Positions 36,484 through 47,108 are shown, counted from the stretch's first letter. The stretch is DNA of 64,000 bases from Saprospiraceae bacterium (GCA_016714445.1 JADJNF010000001.1:1302001-1366000); one strand, 5' to 3'. The notes: generated by a model from the sequence alone, not told the origin. Numbers and translations: made by a program.

Positions 36484-38732
36484 TCAATATTGATGCACTA
36501 AATCATGTAAAAGGCAAATCCATATATTTGGATGACATTCCGGAAATAAGCGGGACACTATATTGCTTACCGTTCTATGCAGAAACAGCTCATGGCAGGA
36601 TAAAAGATGTTAATATTCAGGCAGCCAAGCAACTTTCCGGAATCTCCGCTATTTTTTTGGCCGAAGACATTCCCGGAGCAAACCAGATAGGAGGTATAAT
36701 CCCGGACGAACCACTTTTTGCCGCGAATGAGATCCATTATTGGGGCCAACCTATTGGCCTGATAGTAGGAGTATCAGAACATATTTGCAGAAAGGCAAGA
36801 AAACTTATCCGGATATCATTTGATGAATTGCCGGTAATAACATGCCCGAGAGAAGCACAAAAACTAAATCATCTGATTGTCCCACCCAGAAAATTCAAAA
36901 TCGGACAAATCGATAAAGCTTGGTCAGAATGTGACTATATCATAGAAGGAACTGCTGACATCAATGGACAGGAACACTTGTATATTGAGACACAGGGCGC
37001 GTATGCCTGGCCAAAAGAAGGTGGTAGTTTATATGTGGCATCTTCCACTCAAGGACCAACAGCTGTACAGCGTACTATTGCCACTGTACTTAATTTGCCG
37101 ATGCATAAAATTGAGGTAAATGTTGTAAGATTGGGTGGTGGTTTTGGCGGCAAAGAAGATCAGGCTACCATGTGGGCAGTTATGGCTGCACTTGCTGCTC
37201 AAAAACTCAACAAACCGGTCAAAATATCACTGCATCGAATGGACGACATGTGTATGACAGGCAAAAGACATCCATATTCATCTGACTTTCGAATAGGTTT
37301 GACCAAATCATTAAAAATCATGGCGTATGAAGTGATTCATTATCAGAATGCAGGGGCTTCTGCAGATCTTTCACCAGCCATACTGGAACGTACATTATTT
37401 CACTCTACCAACGCGTATTATATCCCAAATGTAGAAGCCACTGCATGGAGTTGCAAAACCAATTTACCACCCAACACAGCCTTCAGGGGATTTGGTGGAC
37501 CACAAGGTAAATTTGTGATCGAAGCGGCAATCGTCAAAGCAGCTGAAAGCATTGGTGTAAACCCGGATGATATCCAAAAAGCCAACCTAGTAGATAATGG
37601 AGACGAGTTTCCTTACGGCCAGGTGATTGAAAATGCAGAAGCAAAACACAGTTGGGAAGAATGTGATTTAGCTTTTAAGCTGGATGAAATAAAACATAAA
37701 GTGGAGATCTTCAATGACTCCAACATTCGATATAAAAAAGGATACGCGGTCCAACCTATCTGTTTTGGCATTTCATTTACCAATACAATGATGAATCATG
37801 CCAGAGCGCTGGTGCACATTTATCAGGACGGAAGTGTTGTCATAAGTACGGGAGCAGTAGAAATGGGTCAAGGTGTAAATACTAAGTTACTACAGATTGC
37901 TACTGAGATATTTGGCATCAGCCCTGAAAAAGTCAGGTTAGAATCCACCAATACTCTTCGTATAGCCAATACATCGCCGACCGCTGCCAGTGCAGGCGCA
38001 GACTTAAATGGCAAAGCCCTGGAAATAGCATGTAATACACTGAAGAACAGATTAATACAAGTTGCTGAAAGTAATTTCGGAAACAAAGAAATCATTTTTT
38101 GCCATGATCAGATCAAAACAACTGATAACAAAAATCAGATCTCCTGGACAGCATTGATCCTGCTGGCTTTTCAGCAAAGAGTCTCATTGAGTGAACACGC
38201 ACATTATGCCACACCTGTCATTCACTATGATAAGACGAAAGAAAAAGGGCACCCGTTTGCATATCATGTTTACGGCACGGCTATTCTGGAAGTTACGGTA
38301 GACTGTCTGAAAGGTACTTATCAGTTTGACAGTGTAAAAATAGTTCACGATTTTGGCAATAGTATGAATACTGATGTAGACAATGGTCAGATTGAAGGAG
38401 GTCTTGTGCAGGGCATAGGATGGATGACGATGGAAGAAATTTTATACAATGAAAAAGGTAAACTCATTTCCAATGCACTCTCTACATACAAAGTTCCGGA
38501 TATATATTCGGTTCCAAAAGAAATAATCATCAGGCATCTCGAAACCATCGGTCCGGAATTGGCCATAAAAAAATCCAAAGCTGTAGGTGAACCGCCGCTC
38601 ATGTATGGTTTGGGAGCATATTTTGCCATAAGAAAGGCTGTAAAATCTTTTAATCCATTAGCACATCTCGCTTTTGACGCACCATATACCCCCGAAAAGG
38701 TATTAATGGACCTTTACAGACGCAATAAATAG
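36480..38732 (+). CDS. xdhB: Xanthine dehydrogenase large subunit (molybdopterin-binding)
   Basis: The protein has 750 residues and binds the molybdenum cofactor. Recognisable active-site motifs are LGGGFGGKEDQATMWA (Gln/Gly loop at Mo), TAFRGFGGPQGKFVIE (substrate Arg region), GAVEMGQGVNTKLLQIA and the catalytic Glu in AVGEPPLMYGLGAYFA. GQEHLYIETQGAYAW carries the Glu used by xanthine oxidases for purine orientation. Together these argue for xanthine or hypoxanthine oxidation rather than aldehyde or CO oxidation. It overlaps xdhA by four bases, so translation is coupled. The next gene starts nine bases downstream. Confidence 0.94.
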   Translation: MINIDALNHVKGKSIYLDDIPEISGTLYCLPFYAETAHGRIKDVNIQAAKQLSGISAIFLAEDIPGANQIGGIIPDEPLFAANEIHYWGQPIGLIVGVSEHICRKARKLIRISFDELPVITCPREAQKLNHLIVPPRKFKIGQIDKAWSECDYIIEGTADINGQEHLYIETQGAYAWPKEGGSLYVASSTQGPTAVQRTIATVLNLPMHKIEVNVVRLGGGFGGKEDQATMWAVMAALAAQKLNKPVKISLHRMDDMCMTGKRHPYSSDFRIGLTKSLKIMAYEVIHYQNAGASADLSPAILERTLFHSTNAYYIPNVEATAWSCKTNLPPNTAFRGFGGPQGKFVIEAAIVKAAESIGVNPDDIQKANLVDNGDEFPYGQVIENAEAKHSWEECDLAFKLDEIKHKVEIFNDSNIRYKKGYAVQPICFGISFTNTMMNHARALVHIYQDGSVVISTGAVEMGQGVNTKLLQIATEIFGISPEKVRLESTNTLRIANTSPTAASAGADLNGKALEIACNTLKNRLIQVAESNFGNKEIIFCHDQIKTTDNKNQISWTALILLAFQQRVSLSEHAHYATPVIHYDKTKEKGHPFAYHVYGTAILEVTVDCLKGTYQFDSVKIVHDFGNSMNTDVDNGQIEGGLVQGIGWMTMEEILYNEKGKLISNALSTYKVPDIYSVPKEIIIRHLETIGPELAIKKSKAVGEPPLMYGLGAYFAIRKAVKSFNPLAHLAFDAPYTPEKVLMDLYRRNK

Positions 38733-38741
38733 GTCTAAAAA

Positions 38742-39230
38742 ATGCAAATCAGAGAGAGTCAATACTTTAGCTATTTTATTGGAGGCATAATCTATATGAC
38801 AGGAGATGCCATCGCGGCTTTTCTCAATCATGAAGCAGATCTATGGCGAAGCATAGGTATATTTGCTGTAGGTAGTACCCTTTATGCATTCGAAATAAAA
38901 ACCTACTTCAGATGGATCGATAAAAAAGTCAATGTTTTTGGCGGCCTAAAAAGAATTTGGATAAAAACGTGCCTGGCTCTGCTTTATTTTAATCCGTTAT
39001 GGATAGTCAGACACCTTTGTATTGTATTTTTGGTATCCGGTAAAGTAGATCAGATAAATATAACAATATTACAAACAGCATTCAGCGCATTTTTATTCAA
39101 TATACCGGTCTCTGTTTTGGCCAATTATATCATCCAAAATAAAACACCACTGGAATACAGATTCTGGGCCAGTGCAGTATTTTCAGGTGTGATGGCAATT
39201 TATTACTCAATGAGCAGCGTATGGTTTTAG
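38742..39230 (+). CDS. Small membrane protein within the xdh operon
   Basis: The protein has 162 residues and four to five hydrophobic helices (near 8-26, 36-54, 72-100, 105-128 and 140-160), with charged loops such as YFRWIDKKVNVFGGLKRIW. It is not recognised as any characterised transporter family. It lies nine bases after xdhB and overlaps xdhC by ten bases, so it belongs to the guanine-catabolism operon. A role in purine uptake, urate export or membrane association of the dehydrogenase is possible but purely contextual. Confidence 0.78.
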   Translation: MQIRESQYFSYFIGGIIYMTGDAIAAFLNHEADLWRSIGIFAVGSTLYAFEIKTYFRWIDKKVNVFGGLKRIWIKTCLALLYFNPLWIVRHLCIVFLVSGKVDQINITILQTAFSAFLFNIPVSVLANYIIQNKTPLEYRFWASAVFSGVMAIYYSMSSVWF

Positions 39231-40177
39231 ATTTTTATCATAAACTTTTGCCTGAACTGGTACAAGCTGAATCCATAGTGCTTATGGTGGTCATCAGAAG
39301 CGAAGGCAGCAGTCCGGGAAGGATGGGATTTTTAATGGCTGTTTCCCTCCATAAGACCATAGGTACTATCGGTGGTGGAATTATGGAACACAAACTGGTT
39401 GAACTGTCAAAAGTACTGCTTCAAAAAGGACCTTTTCAGCCTTTTATTAAACATCAAATACATCAGTCTTCATCCGGAAAAAACAAATCAGGGATGATAT
39501 GCAGCGGAAATCAAACCGTCGGTTTGTATTATCTGGATAAAAGCTATATATCGGTTATTGAAAAAATATTAAGTCAAAAAGTGTCCCACATCCAATATAC
39601 TGAAAATAAAATTAATATAATTTCAAATAAGGACATTGTCTTAAATTCAGTTATAGAAAATGATCAGAAATGGACATTGATGCAACCTATTGGAAGTCAG
39701 AATAAAGTATATATCGTTGGTGGCGGTCACGTAAGTCTGGCATTAAGTGAAGTGTTATCAAAACTCGATTTTGAAATCCATCTGCTTGATCATCGTGATG
39801 GACTCAACACTTTTGAGATGAACAAGTTTGCTTATAGCAAAAAAATCATTGATCTGAACGAGTGCCAAAAATACATTCATGCGGGAGAAAACATATTTGT
39901 AGTCATTGTATCATTTGGTTACCGCACTGATAAAGTAATTTTAAAATCATTGCTCAGCAGTCAGTACAGATATATCGGCATGATGGGTAGCAAAAAAAAG
40001 ACGGAAGTGTTGATGGCAGAGTTGAGGGATGAAGGACATTCTGATGCTGTACTTGAAAAGGTTTTTGCTCCCATAGGAATAGATATAAAAAGTGAAACAA
40101 CCTATGAAATTGCAATAAGTATAGCGGCCCAACTGATCAAAGTAAAAAATAGTCCAAAAGTGAGAAATGGTTTTTAA
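39221..40177 (+). CDS. xdhC: XdhC family molybdenum cofactor insertion protein
   Basis: The protein has 318 residues. The N-terminal XdhC/CoxI domain has the VIRSEGSSPGRMGFLM motif and GTIGGGIMEHKLVEL. The C-terminal Rossmann domain has KVYIVGGGHVSLALSEVLSK and LDHRDGLNTFEMN, followed by YIGMMGSKKKTEVL. XdhC proteins bind the molybdenum cofactor, promote its sulfuration and load it into the XdhB subunit. Its place as the last gene of the operon fits that role. It starts inside the last codons of the membrane protein gene. Confidence 0.92.
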   Translation: MVLDFYHKLLPELVQAESIVLMVVIRSEGSSPGRMGFLMAVSLHKTIGTIGGGIMEHKLVELSKVLLQKGPFQPFIKHQIHQSSSGKNKSGMICSGNQTVGLYYLDKSYISVIEKILSQKVSHIQYTENKINIISNKDIVLNSVIENDQKWTLMQPIGSQNKVYIVGGGHVSLALSEVLSKLDFEIHLLDHRDGLNTFEMNKFAYSKKIIDLNECQKYIHAGENIFVVIVSFGYRTDKVILKSLLSSQYRYIGMMGSKKKTEVLMAELRDEGHSDAVLEKVFAPIGIDIKSETTYEIAISIAAQLIKVKNSPKVRNGF

Positions 40178-40319
40178 TCAGGCATACAAAACTTTTAAGA
40201 TTCATTTAACAACATTTTATATACTTCCGGAACCAATTATTCATCTTAATGGTGATATATATAATGTAAAACACTGTAATGGCGTTTTATACTTGATTTT
40301 ATCATCTTAATAACAAAAA

Positions 40320-43300
40320 ATGAAAACCATCATCTTCGCATTAAGTATCATCATGGGATTAACACTAAATCAAAATTCAGAAAATTCATACGATTATGAT
40401 AAAGCCTGGGAAACAGTAGAAAAATTTATCAATGAAGGACTACCAAAATCTGCATTGGAAAAAGTAGAAGAAATACATAAAGCAGCCATAGCAGAAAAAA
40501 AAGATGACCAACTCATAAAAAGTATCATTTATTTAGTGCGTCTGACCATCCCGACGGACGAAAAAGGTATAGAAATTTCTCTCGATAGATTGCAAAAACT
40601 TGAAGAAACCAGTACCCCACCTGTAAAACAAATCGCTGCTTCATATCTGGCCGAATTATATCTTAGATATTTTGAAAATTTCAGATGGGAAATATCACAG
40701 AGATCAGACATCGCTGGAGAGAAAAGTAAAGATTTCCGTACCTGGACGACACAACAATTTCTCACTACTATAGAGACCTTATACCTACGATCACTGGATG
40801 ATAAAAAGTCTATTGACATATCCATCGATGTCTATAAAATTGTACTTAACAAATACGACAGTACAGCGGTCACTTTAAGACCCACATTGTACGAATTACT
40901 CGCAGACCGCGCCATAACCTTTTTCAATAATTATGACAGCTATTCCAATGAAAATCCGGAAAGCTTTCAGGTAGATCAATCCTGGTACTTTGGATCTTCC
41001 AAAGATTTTGTATCACAGGAAATTAAAGCTCAGGATAAGTCATCGCCAAAATATAAAATAGTTTCTTTGTTTCAGGATATCCTAAAAACACAACTGGATA
41101 AAAAAAATAATGCAGCACTGGCAGACTATGATCTGAAAAGACTGACCTACATCTACCAGCAATCTACACTTGAAGACAAACAAGATCTATACACCAAAGC
41201 ATTAAAAATTCTTGCACAAAACCATCAGGATATATCATATCACACTGAAATCATTGCCGTTCTGGCCAATCAAATCAGAACAATCCAGGATGATAGTCTG
41301 GCGAATATCAAATCACTGGAACTATGTGAAGCCACCATTAAAAAATATCCTTCATCCACAGGCGCTGCAAAATGTCAGAATATCATACAGGAAATCAAAA
41401 AGCCTTCCCTTCAATTGTTTGCTGAGCAGGTGTATCCATCCAAAAATCAACTTCTATTGGCTATAGATTATAATAATGTAGTCGGTGTAAAAGTAGAAAC
41501 GGTAAAACTGGGAAAAGATTTCCATGAAATATTACAGAAAAGAAATCAGGATGAAATAGCCTCATATCTCAAAAATGCCAAAAAAATCAATTCTTTCAAT
41601 CAATCTCTCAAACCAAGTAAACAGTATCGAAGCCAGCGTTTGGAATTCAGTCATCCAAAATTATCGTTTGGTGAGTACGCCATATTGGCAGTAAGTAACG
41701 ATAAAGATAAGGAAGTTTTGCAATATGTCATTGTTCATGTTTCAGATCTGGCGTATACAAGTTATGTAGCAGATAATAGACGGGTATTTATTGTAAGCAA
41801 CAGGACCACAGGCCAACCTGTCAAAGGTGCAAAACTTACCTTAATGCAACAAAATTATAACCCGGGCAACCGACGTTACGATTTTATAAAAACGGGTTCT
41901 TATACTACAGATGTCAATGGTAAAGTATATGTAAATGACCTGCAGGAAAGAAATGTAAAAGTAATCCTCGAACATAAAAAGGATATTCTGGATATCAATC
42001 AGTATCATTATAATTACAGTAGACAAGAACCGTCAGAATACCGTTTTGCGGAAGTTTTTACAGATAGATCCATATACAGACCGGGGCAAACCATCTATTT
42101 TAAAGCTATTCTACTGAAAAACAACAAACTGCAGATACCTTCAATACTTCCCGGAGAAACGGTAGATATTATATTTAGAGATGCCAACTATCAGGAAATG
42201 GCCAAACAAACATTAAAATCCAATGATTTCGGTAGTATCAATGGTAGTTTTGTCATTCCTACAGGTAAACTCAATGGAACTTTCAGCTTGGAAATCAATT
42301 CCAAAAATGGGATTAGTGGTCAGAGGATTGTTCAGATAGAAGAGTATAAAAGACCTACTTTTGAAGTAAAAACTGACCCGGTGTCCGGAGAAAACAAACT
42401 GAATGATCCAATAAAAATAACAGGCACGGCCTTAACTCTTGCCGGTACCAATGTTGATGGTGCATCTTTGAAATATATGGTGGTCAGAACTGCCCGCTTC
42501 CCGGGTTGGGGTTGGTATTGGCGAATGCCATACAACAGTGCGGAATTTATAATCAAACAAGGACAAATCACCACAGATGCAGACGGAAAGTTTGAATTTA
42601 CCTTTGAGGCTATTCCGGATTTGAAAGTCGCTAAAAAAGATCAACCTGTTTTTAATTACAATATCGAAATAGATGTCACTGATCAGCGTGGAGAGACAAG
42701 GTCTGCTACTACTTCAGTATCCTTAGGATATACTGCTTATAATTTGTCATCCAATGCAGGTAAAGAAATGGACATGGCAGATGTAAAATCGCTTAAAATC
42801 CTGGCCACCAGTACAAATGGTCAGGCCGTCGACGCCATTGGCAAAATAAAAATGTCTTTACTTAAAGAACCACTGACCGTACAAATCAGTAAATATTGGG
42901 ATGGAAAAACGGATTTTCCTTTGTCAAGAGCAGTAGCTGAAAAATATTTTCCGCAATACCCTACCTCGCCGGCGCCGGACTTCACAACATGGCAGGTTTC
43001 AAAACAGGTCATGAACCAGGACTTTAACACCAAGGATTCTATCGATATCAAAACTATTCTAAAGGCTGGTGTATATAAAATCGAACTGGAATCCAAAGAC
43101 AAAAACGGAGCGTCAGTCACTTCAACCAACTATATGGTCATCACTGATTTTGCAAATGGTAAATTTCCAAAATCAGATTTTCTGTTTTCCAAAGTCAATA
43201 AAACCAGGTATGAGCCAGGAGATCAGCTCGACATTGCGCTTGGTGCAAGCGAAAAACCAGTGTTTGTCAACGCCATTATTGAAAAAGATGGACGCATTTT

Positions 43301-46300
43301 GCTTGAAAAAAATATCAAAACAGATAAAAAGGGTCTTATTTCATTGCCCATTACAGAAAATCACCGTGGTGGCATAAACGTAAAACTGTCTTACGTGATT
43401 CAAAACCGCAGATACGAAAAATCTTACCATATAGATGTACCGTGGAGCAATAAGGAATTGCAGATTTCATTCGAAACTTTCAGGGATAAGACTTTGCCCG
43501 GATCAAAAGAAGAATACAGAATTAAAATAAAAGGACTGAAACAAGATAAAATTGCTGCAGAAATGGTTGCTGCCATGTATGATGCATCTTTGGATCAGTT
43601 TATAAGTCATAACTGGCGAAAAGACTTTTATCCTTCATCCTATGCCAATATAAATATGGAAGTTCCCGGTTTCAATCTGGTCGCCGGCCAGTATTACAGA
43701 TATGGAAACGAAAATATGGTAGAAATAAAAGACCTTATTTATCCTGCCTTGATTCCTTTGGTGGAGTATTATGGTGGTTATGGTGATGTCATGATGAAAA
43801 GGACAGGAAATAGAAGTGGTATGCCTGAAAATGTGTTGATGATGGATGCAGTAGCTGCCCCTGCGCATGCCCCGGAAGCCAAGATGGAAGCAGGCCAGGA
43901 CGGTGAACTCTATGAGGAAGTAATGCCTTCTGCAAACCCCGAAATTAAAAAAGTTACCCCGGAAAATCCAATACGTAAAAACCTGAAAGAAACCGTATTT
44001 TTCTTCCCTGAACTAAAAACGGATGCGGAAGGAAATATTATTCTGGCATTTACCATCAATGAAGCATTGACCAAGTGGAAACTAATGTCGTTTGCTCATA
44101 CTAAAGACTTTATGACAGGATATGACGAAAGGTTTGTACAGACCCAAAAGGATCTGATGATATTCCCGAATGCACCCAGGTTTGTGAGAGACGGTGACGT
44201 TATTTCACTTTCTGCCAAAGTCAGTAATCTGAGTGGAACATTGCTCAAAGGAAAAGCAAATATTCAGTTGTTTGACGCAATAACCATGAGAGACATCACC
44301 AAAGAAATGGTAAAATCACCATCGACTGTAAATTTTGAAATAGAAAAAACAAGGTCTCAAGGGATTAACTGGGAATTGGTAATTCCTGACGCGACTTATC
44401 AGGCGATTACGTATCGCATTATTGCCGAATCGGGTGCCCATACTGACGGCGAAGAAAATACCATTCCGGTAGTCACCAATCGTATGCTGGTCACGGAAAC
44501 GATGCCCATGTGGATAAAAGGCAAGGAGACAAAAACGTTTACCTTTAATGCCTTCAAAAACAATCTGAGCCCTACTAAAAAAGATTTCAGATATACTTTC
44601 GAATATACGTCCAATCCTGTTTGGTATGCTATTCAGGCGTTGCCATACATGACCACCACAAATAATGTTAGTACTCAGGCCATTGTTGACAGATTTTATG
44701 CCAATACACTTGCATCAAAAATTGCCAATGCACATCCAAAAATTAAAACCGTTTTTGACCAATGGTCTACGGTCAATAAAGATGCTTTGCTCAGCAATCT
44801 GTCTAAAAATGAAGACTTGAAATCAGCACTTCTTGAAGAGACCCCATGGATCAGACAAGCATTGTCAGAAGCAGAGCAAAAAAGGAATATTTCAATCTTG
44901 TTTGACCTGAATAAATTGGCAGATGAAAAAAAGGTTGCCATAGATAAACTCAGGGAAAGACAAATGTCCAATGGTGGTTTCTATTGGTTTCCGGGTGGAA
45001 GGGATGATGTCTACACTACGCAGAATATTATGGAAAATATAGGTCATTTGTATCATTTAGGCGCTTTGGATATCAATGATCCTGCATTGACAAACATCAT
45101 ACTCCAGGCCTTGAAATATATGGATGAAGAACTGGCAACACGATACCAAAAATTGCAGGAGAATATTAAAAAATATGGTGGAGACATTCAGGCAGATCAT
45201 CTGGACGATCTTTCTGTTCATTATTTATATATCAAAACATTTTTTAAGCACATCAATCCTACAGCGGCATCACAGGAAGCAAGGGAATACTATTTTGGTC
45301 AGTCCAAAAAATATTGGCTAAAGCGAGGTTTGTATACTCAAGCTATGATTGGTTTGGTTATGCACAGAAATGATGATGTTACTGTAAAAAGTATCATCAA
45401 ATCACTTCGGGAAAAATCATTTTCAAGTGAAGAATTGGGGATGTACTGGAATGAAGGAAACGGTTTTTACTGGTATCAATTACCAATTGAAAGACAAGCC
45501 TTGATGATAGAATTATTTACTGAGGCTGAAGCCAAAAAAGATGATGCAAACCGCATGAAAATATGGTTGCTCAAAAACAAACAAACCAACCATTGGAAAA
45601 CGTCAAAATCAACTTCATCTGCCATTTATGCGTTGCTTTTGCAGGGAGAATCGGGAGAAATATCACAGTGGGTGACAGAAAGTGTTGCACCTGAGATAAC
45701 TATCGGCAAAGAAATCATGAAAAATGATCCGCGTGATGTAGAAGCAGGAAAAGGTTATATCAAAAAAACATTTTTGAGCGAAAACATTCATAAAGATATG
45801 GCTACGATAAAGATCAAAAATGAAAACTCATCAATAGCCTGGGGGGCAGCATATTACCAGTATTTTGAGCAGTTGGATAAGATAAAAACTTTTGCAGACA
45901 CGCCTCTCAAACTGGACAAAAAACTGTACAAAGTCATGTCCACGGCAAAAGGAGACAAACTTGATGAGGTAACGGTAAATACGGCATTAAAACCAGGTGA
46001 TAAATTGATCGTACGTATCGAACTCAGAGTAGATCGCGAAATGGAGTATGTCCATATGAAAGATATGCGGGCCAGTGGTTTTGAGCCAAACAATGTCATC
46101 AGTGAATACAAATATCAGGGGCAATTGGGATATTATGAAACCACCAAAGACCTGGCGACTCATTTCTACTTTTCACGTCTTCCAAAAGGAACTTTTGTGT
46201 TTGAATACCCATTGAGAGTGGTTCATTTTGGAGATTTTTCCGGCGGTGTTACAAGTATAGAAAGTATGTATGCTCCGGAATTCAGCAGTCATAGCGAAGG

Positions 46301-46322
46301 ACTTAGAGTTAAGGTGAAGTAA
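40320..46322 (+). CDS. Alpha-2-macroglobulin family protein, apparently lacking the thioester
   Basis: This is a very large secreted protein of 2000 residues. It starts with a short hydrophobic signal (MKTIIFALSIIMGLTL), and a helical N-terminal domain (about 20-350) follows. MG domains include the MG2 strand VFTDRSIYRPGQTIYFKAI (about residue 580). The A2M domain contains FFPELKTDAEGNIILAFTIN and LTKWKLMSFAHTKDFMTG. Macroglobulins trap proteases. The usual thioester site reads CxEQ in an ALPYL...ECAEQ context. Here ALPYMTTTNNVSTQAIVDRF retains the Gln but has Val in place of Cys, so a covalent thioester cannot form. No adjacent pbpC is present. The gene is transcribed alone and followed by a hairpin. 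Confidence 0.92.
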   Translation: MKTIIFALSIIMGLTLNQNSENSYDYDKAWETVEKFINEGLPKSALEKVEEIHKAAIAEKKDDQLIKSIIYLVRLTIPTDEKGIEISLDRLQKLEETSTPPVKQIAASYLAELYLRYFENFRWEISQRSDIAGEKSKDFRTWTTQQFLTTIETLYLRSLDDKKSIDISIDVYKIVLNKYDSTAVTLRPTLYELLADRAITFFNNYDSYSNENPESFQVDQSWYFGSSKDFVSQEIKAQDKSSPKYKIVSLFQDILKTQLDKKNNAALADYDLKRLTYIYQQSTLEDKQDLYTKALKILAQNHQDISYHTEIIAVLANQIRTIQDDSLANIKSLELCEATIKKYPSSTGAAKCQNIIQEIKKPSLQLFAEQVYPSKNQLLLAIDYNNVVGVKVETVKLGKDFHEILQKRNQDEIASYLKNAKKINSFNQSLKPSKQYRSQRLEFSHPKLSFGEYAILAVSNDKDKEVLQYVIVHVSDLAYTSYVADNRRVFIVSNRTTGQPVKGAKLTLMQQNYNPGNRRYDFIKTGSYTTDVNGKVYVNDLQERNVKVILEHKKDILDINQYHYNYSRQEPSEYRFAEVFTDRSIYRPGQTIYFKAILLKNNKLQIPSILPGETVDIIFRDANYQEMAKQTLKSNDFGSINGSFVIPTGKLNGTFSLEINSKNGISGQRIVQIEEYKRPTFEVKTDPVSGENKLNDPIKITGTALTLAGTNVDGASLKYMVVRTARFPGWGWYWRMPYNSAEFIIKQGQITTDADGKFEFTFEAIPDLKVAKKDQPVFNYNIEIDVTDQRGETRSATTSVSLGYTAYNLSSNAGKEMDMADVKSLKILATSTNGQAVDAIGKIKMSLLKEPLTVQISKYWDGKTDFPLSRAVAEKYFPQYPTSPAPDFTTWQVSKQVMNQDFNTKDSIDIKTILKAGVYKIELESKDKNGASVTSTNYMVITDFANGKFPKSDFLFSKVNKTRYEPGDQLDIALGASEKPVFVNAIIEKDGRILLEKNIKTDKKGLISLPITENHRGGINVKLSYVIQNRRYEKSYHIDVPWSNKELQISFETFRDKTLPGSKEEYRIKIKGLKQDKIAAEMVAAMYDASLDQFISHNWRKDFYPSSYANINMEVPGFNLVAGQYYRYGNENMVEIKDLIYPALIPLVEYYGGYGDVMMKRTGNRSGMPENVLMMDAVAAPAHAPEAKMEAGQDGELYEEVMPSANPEIKKVTPENPIRKNLKETVFFFPELKTDAEGNIILAFTINEALTKWKLMSFAHTKDFMTGYDERFVQTQKDLMIFPNAPRFVRDGDVISLSAKVSNLSGTLLKGKANIQLFDAITMRDITKEMVKSPSTVNFEIEKTRSQGINWELVIPDATYQAITYRIIAESGAHTDGEENTIPVVTNRMLVTETMPMWIKGKETKTFTFNAFKNNLSPTKKDFRYTFEYTSNPVWYAIQALPYMTTTNNVSTQAIVDRFYANTLASKIANAHPKIKTVFDQWSTVNKDALLSNLSKNEDLKSALLEETPWIRQALSEAEQKRNISILFDLNKLADEKKVAIDKLRERQMSNGGFYWFPGGRDDVYTTQNIMENIGHLYHLGALDINDPALTNIILQALKYMDEELATRYQKLQENIKKYGGDIQADHLDDLSVHYLYIKTFFKHINPTAASQEAREYYFGQSKKYWLKRGLYTQAMIGLVMHRNDDVTVKSIIKSLREKSFSSEELGMYWNEGNGFYWYQLPIERQALMIELFTEAEAKKDDANRMKIWLLKNKQTNHWKTSKSTSSAIYALLLQGESGEISQWVTESVAPEITIGKEIMKNDPRDVEAGKGYIKKTFLSENIHKDMATIKIKNENSSIAWGAAYYQYFEQLDKIKTFADTPLKLDKKLYKVMSTAKGDKLDEVTVNTALKPGDKLIVRIELRVDREMEYVHMKDMRASGFEPNNVISEYKYQGQLGYYETTKDLATHFYFSRLPKGTFVFEYPLRVVHFGDFSGGVTSIESMYAPEFSSHSEGLRVKVK

Positions 46323-46382
46323 AAAATGTCCCTATTCTATGATTGATTTCACTCCATTTCAGTAATTGTCAATTTAAAAATG

Positions 46383-46420
46383 AAAAGGCGACAGGATGTT
46401 AAGTTCTTGTCGCCTTTTGA
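46383..46420 (+). terminator. Terminator-like hairpin after the macroglobulin gene
   Basis: Perfect 11-base arms AAAAGGCGACA (46383-46393) and TGTCGCCTTTT (46408-46418) flank a 14-base loop. Only four T end the stem, so termination strength is uncertain. It lies 60 bases after the stop codon. Confidence 0.65.
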
Positions 46421-46545
46421 TATCTAAAAAACATACCTGATGATAGCTTTATGTCTTTGGACAGTAATTTAGTGCAATTTTTACCTAAATTTTTACAAGT
46501 CATTGAATAAGGAAGATATGGTTTATGAAATTCGAAATTTTAATT

Positions 46546-46553
46546 TACCTTTG
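46546..46553 (+). promoter_or_regulatory. Bacteroidota -7 promoter box
   Basis: TACCTTTG matches TAnnTTTG, 21 bases before the start at 46575, giving a short leader. No clear -33 box is visible. Confidence 0.55.
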
Positions 46554-46574
46554 TCTAAACAATAACAATCCATC

Positions 46575-47009
46575 ATGTACGAAATTATAAAACCATTTCA
46601 TTCTTATCTGGCATTGGCATTACTTGTAGTCCTGATCATCAGTATCATGATAGTACTGATGTCCAAACTTAGTAAAAAGCCATTTGCAGCATCACACCTT
46701 AAAATTGCACTTATTGCATTAATTTCTACACATATTCAATTGCTTTTGGGTTTGGTTTTATATTTTATATCTCCGCTGGGCTTCAGCAATCTTTCCGGCG
46801 CTGTGATGAAAGATTCTTTCGGCAGATTACAAGCGGTAGAACATCCAATAACTATGATTATCGCTGTAGTCCTGATCACCATCGGATATTCAAAAGCTAA
46901 AAAAGCGTTCGGAACCGATAAAGCATATAATGCAGTTTTAATTTATTATAGCATTGGTTTAATCTTAATTTTATCCCGTCTTCCATGGCAAGTATGGATG
47001 AAAGGATAA
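46575..47009 (+). CDS. Four-helix membrane protein, uncharacterised
   Basis: The protein has 144 residues with four hydrophobic helices (about 8-29, 41-65, 92-108 and 119-138). Conserved-looking residues are the His in STHIQLLLGLVLYFISPLG and in LQAVEHPITMII, placed in or near helices as a heme or metal site might be. This type of short membrane protein is widespread in Bacteroidota without an assigned function. It has its own promoter and ends at a bidirectional hairpin shared with hpf. Confidence 0.78.
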   Translation: MYEIIKPFHSYLALALLVVLIISIMIVLMSKLSKKPFAASHLKIALIALISTHIQLLLGLVLYFISPLGFSNLSGAVMKDSFGRLQAVEHPITMIIAVVLITIGYSKAKKAFGTDKAYNAVLIYYSIGLILILSRLPWQVWMKG

Positions 47010-47067
47010 TTGGATAAATTTTTATCAGATAGAAATATTCCTGGATTTTAATTGGCAAGTAAAAAAT

Positions 47068-47108
47068 AAAAAGGGGACAAAATTCAATATGACTTTATCC
47101 CCTTTTAA
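47068..47108. terminator. Bidirectional terminator hairpin between convergent genes
   Basis: The arms AAAAGGGGA (47069-47077) and TCCCCTTTT (47098-47106) form a 9-base stem. Flanking A/T runs on both sides suit termination in both directions, for the membrane protein gene and for hpf. Confidence 0.6.
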
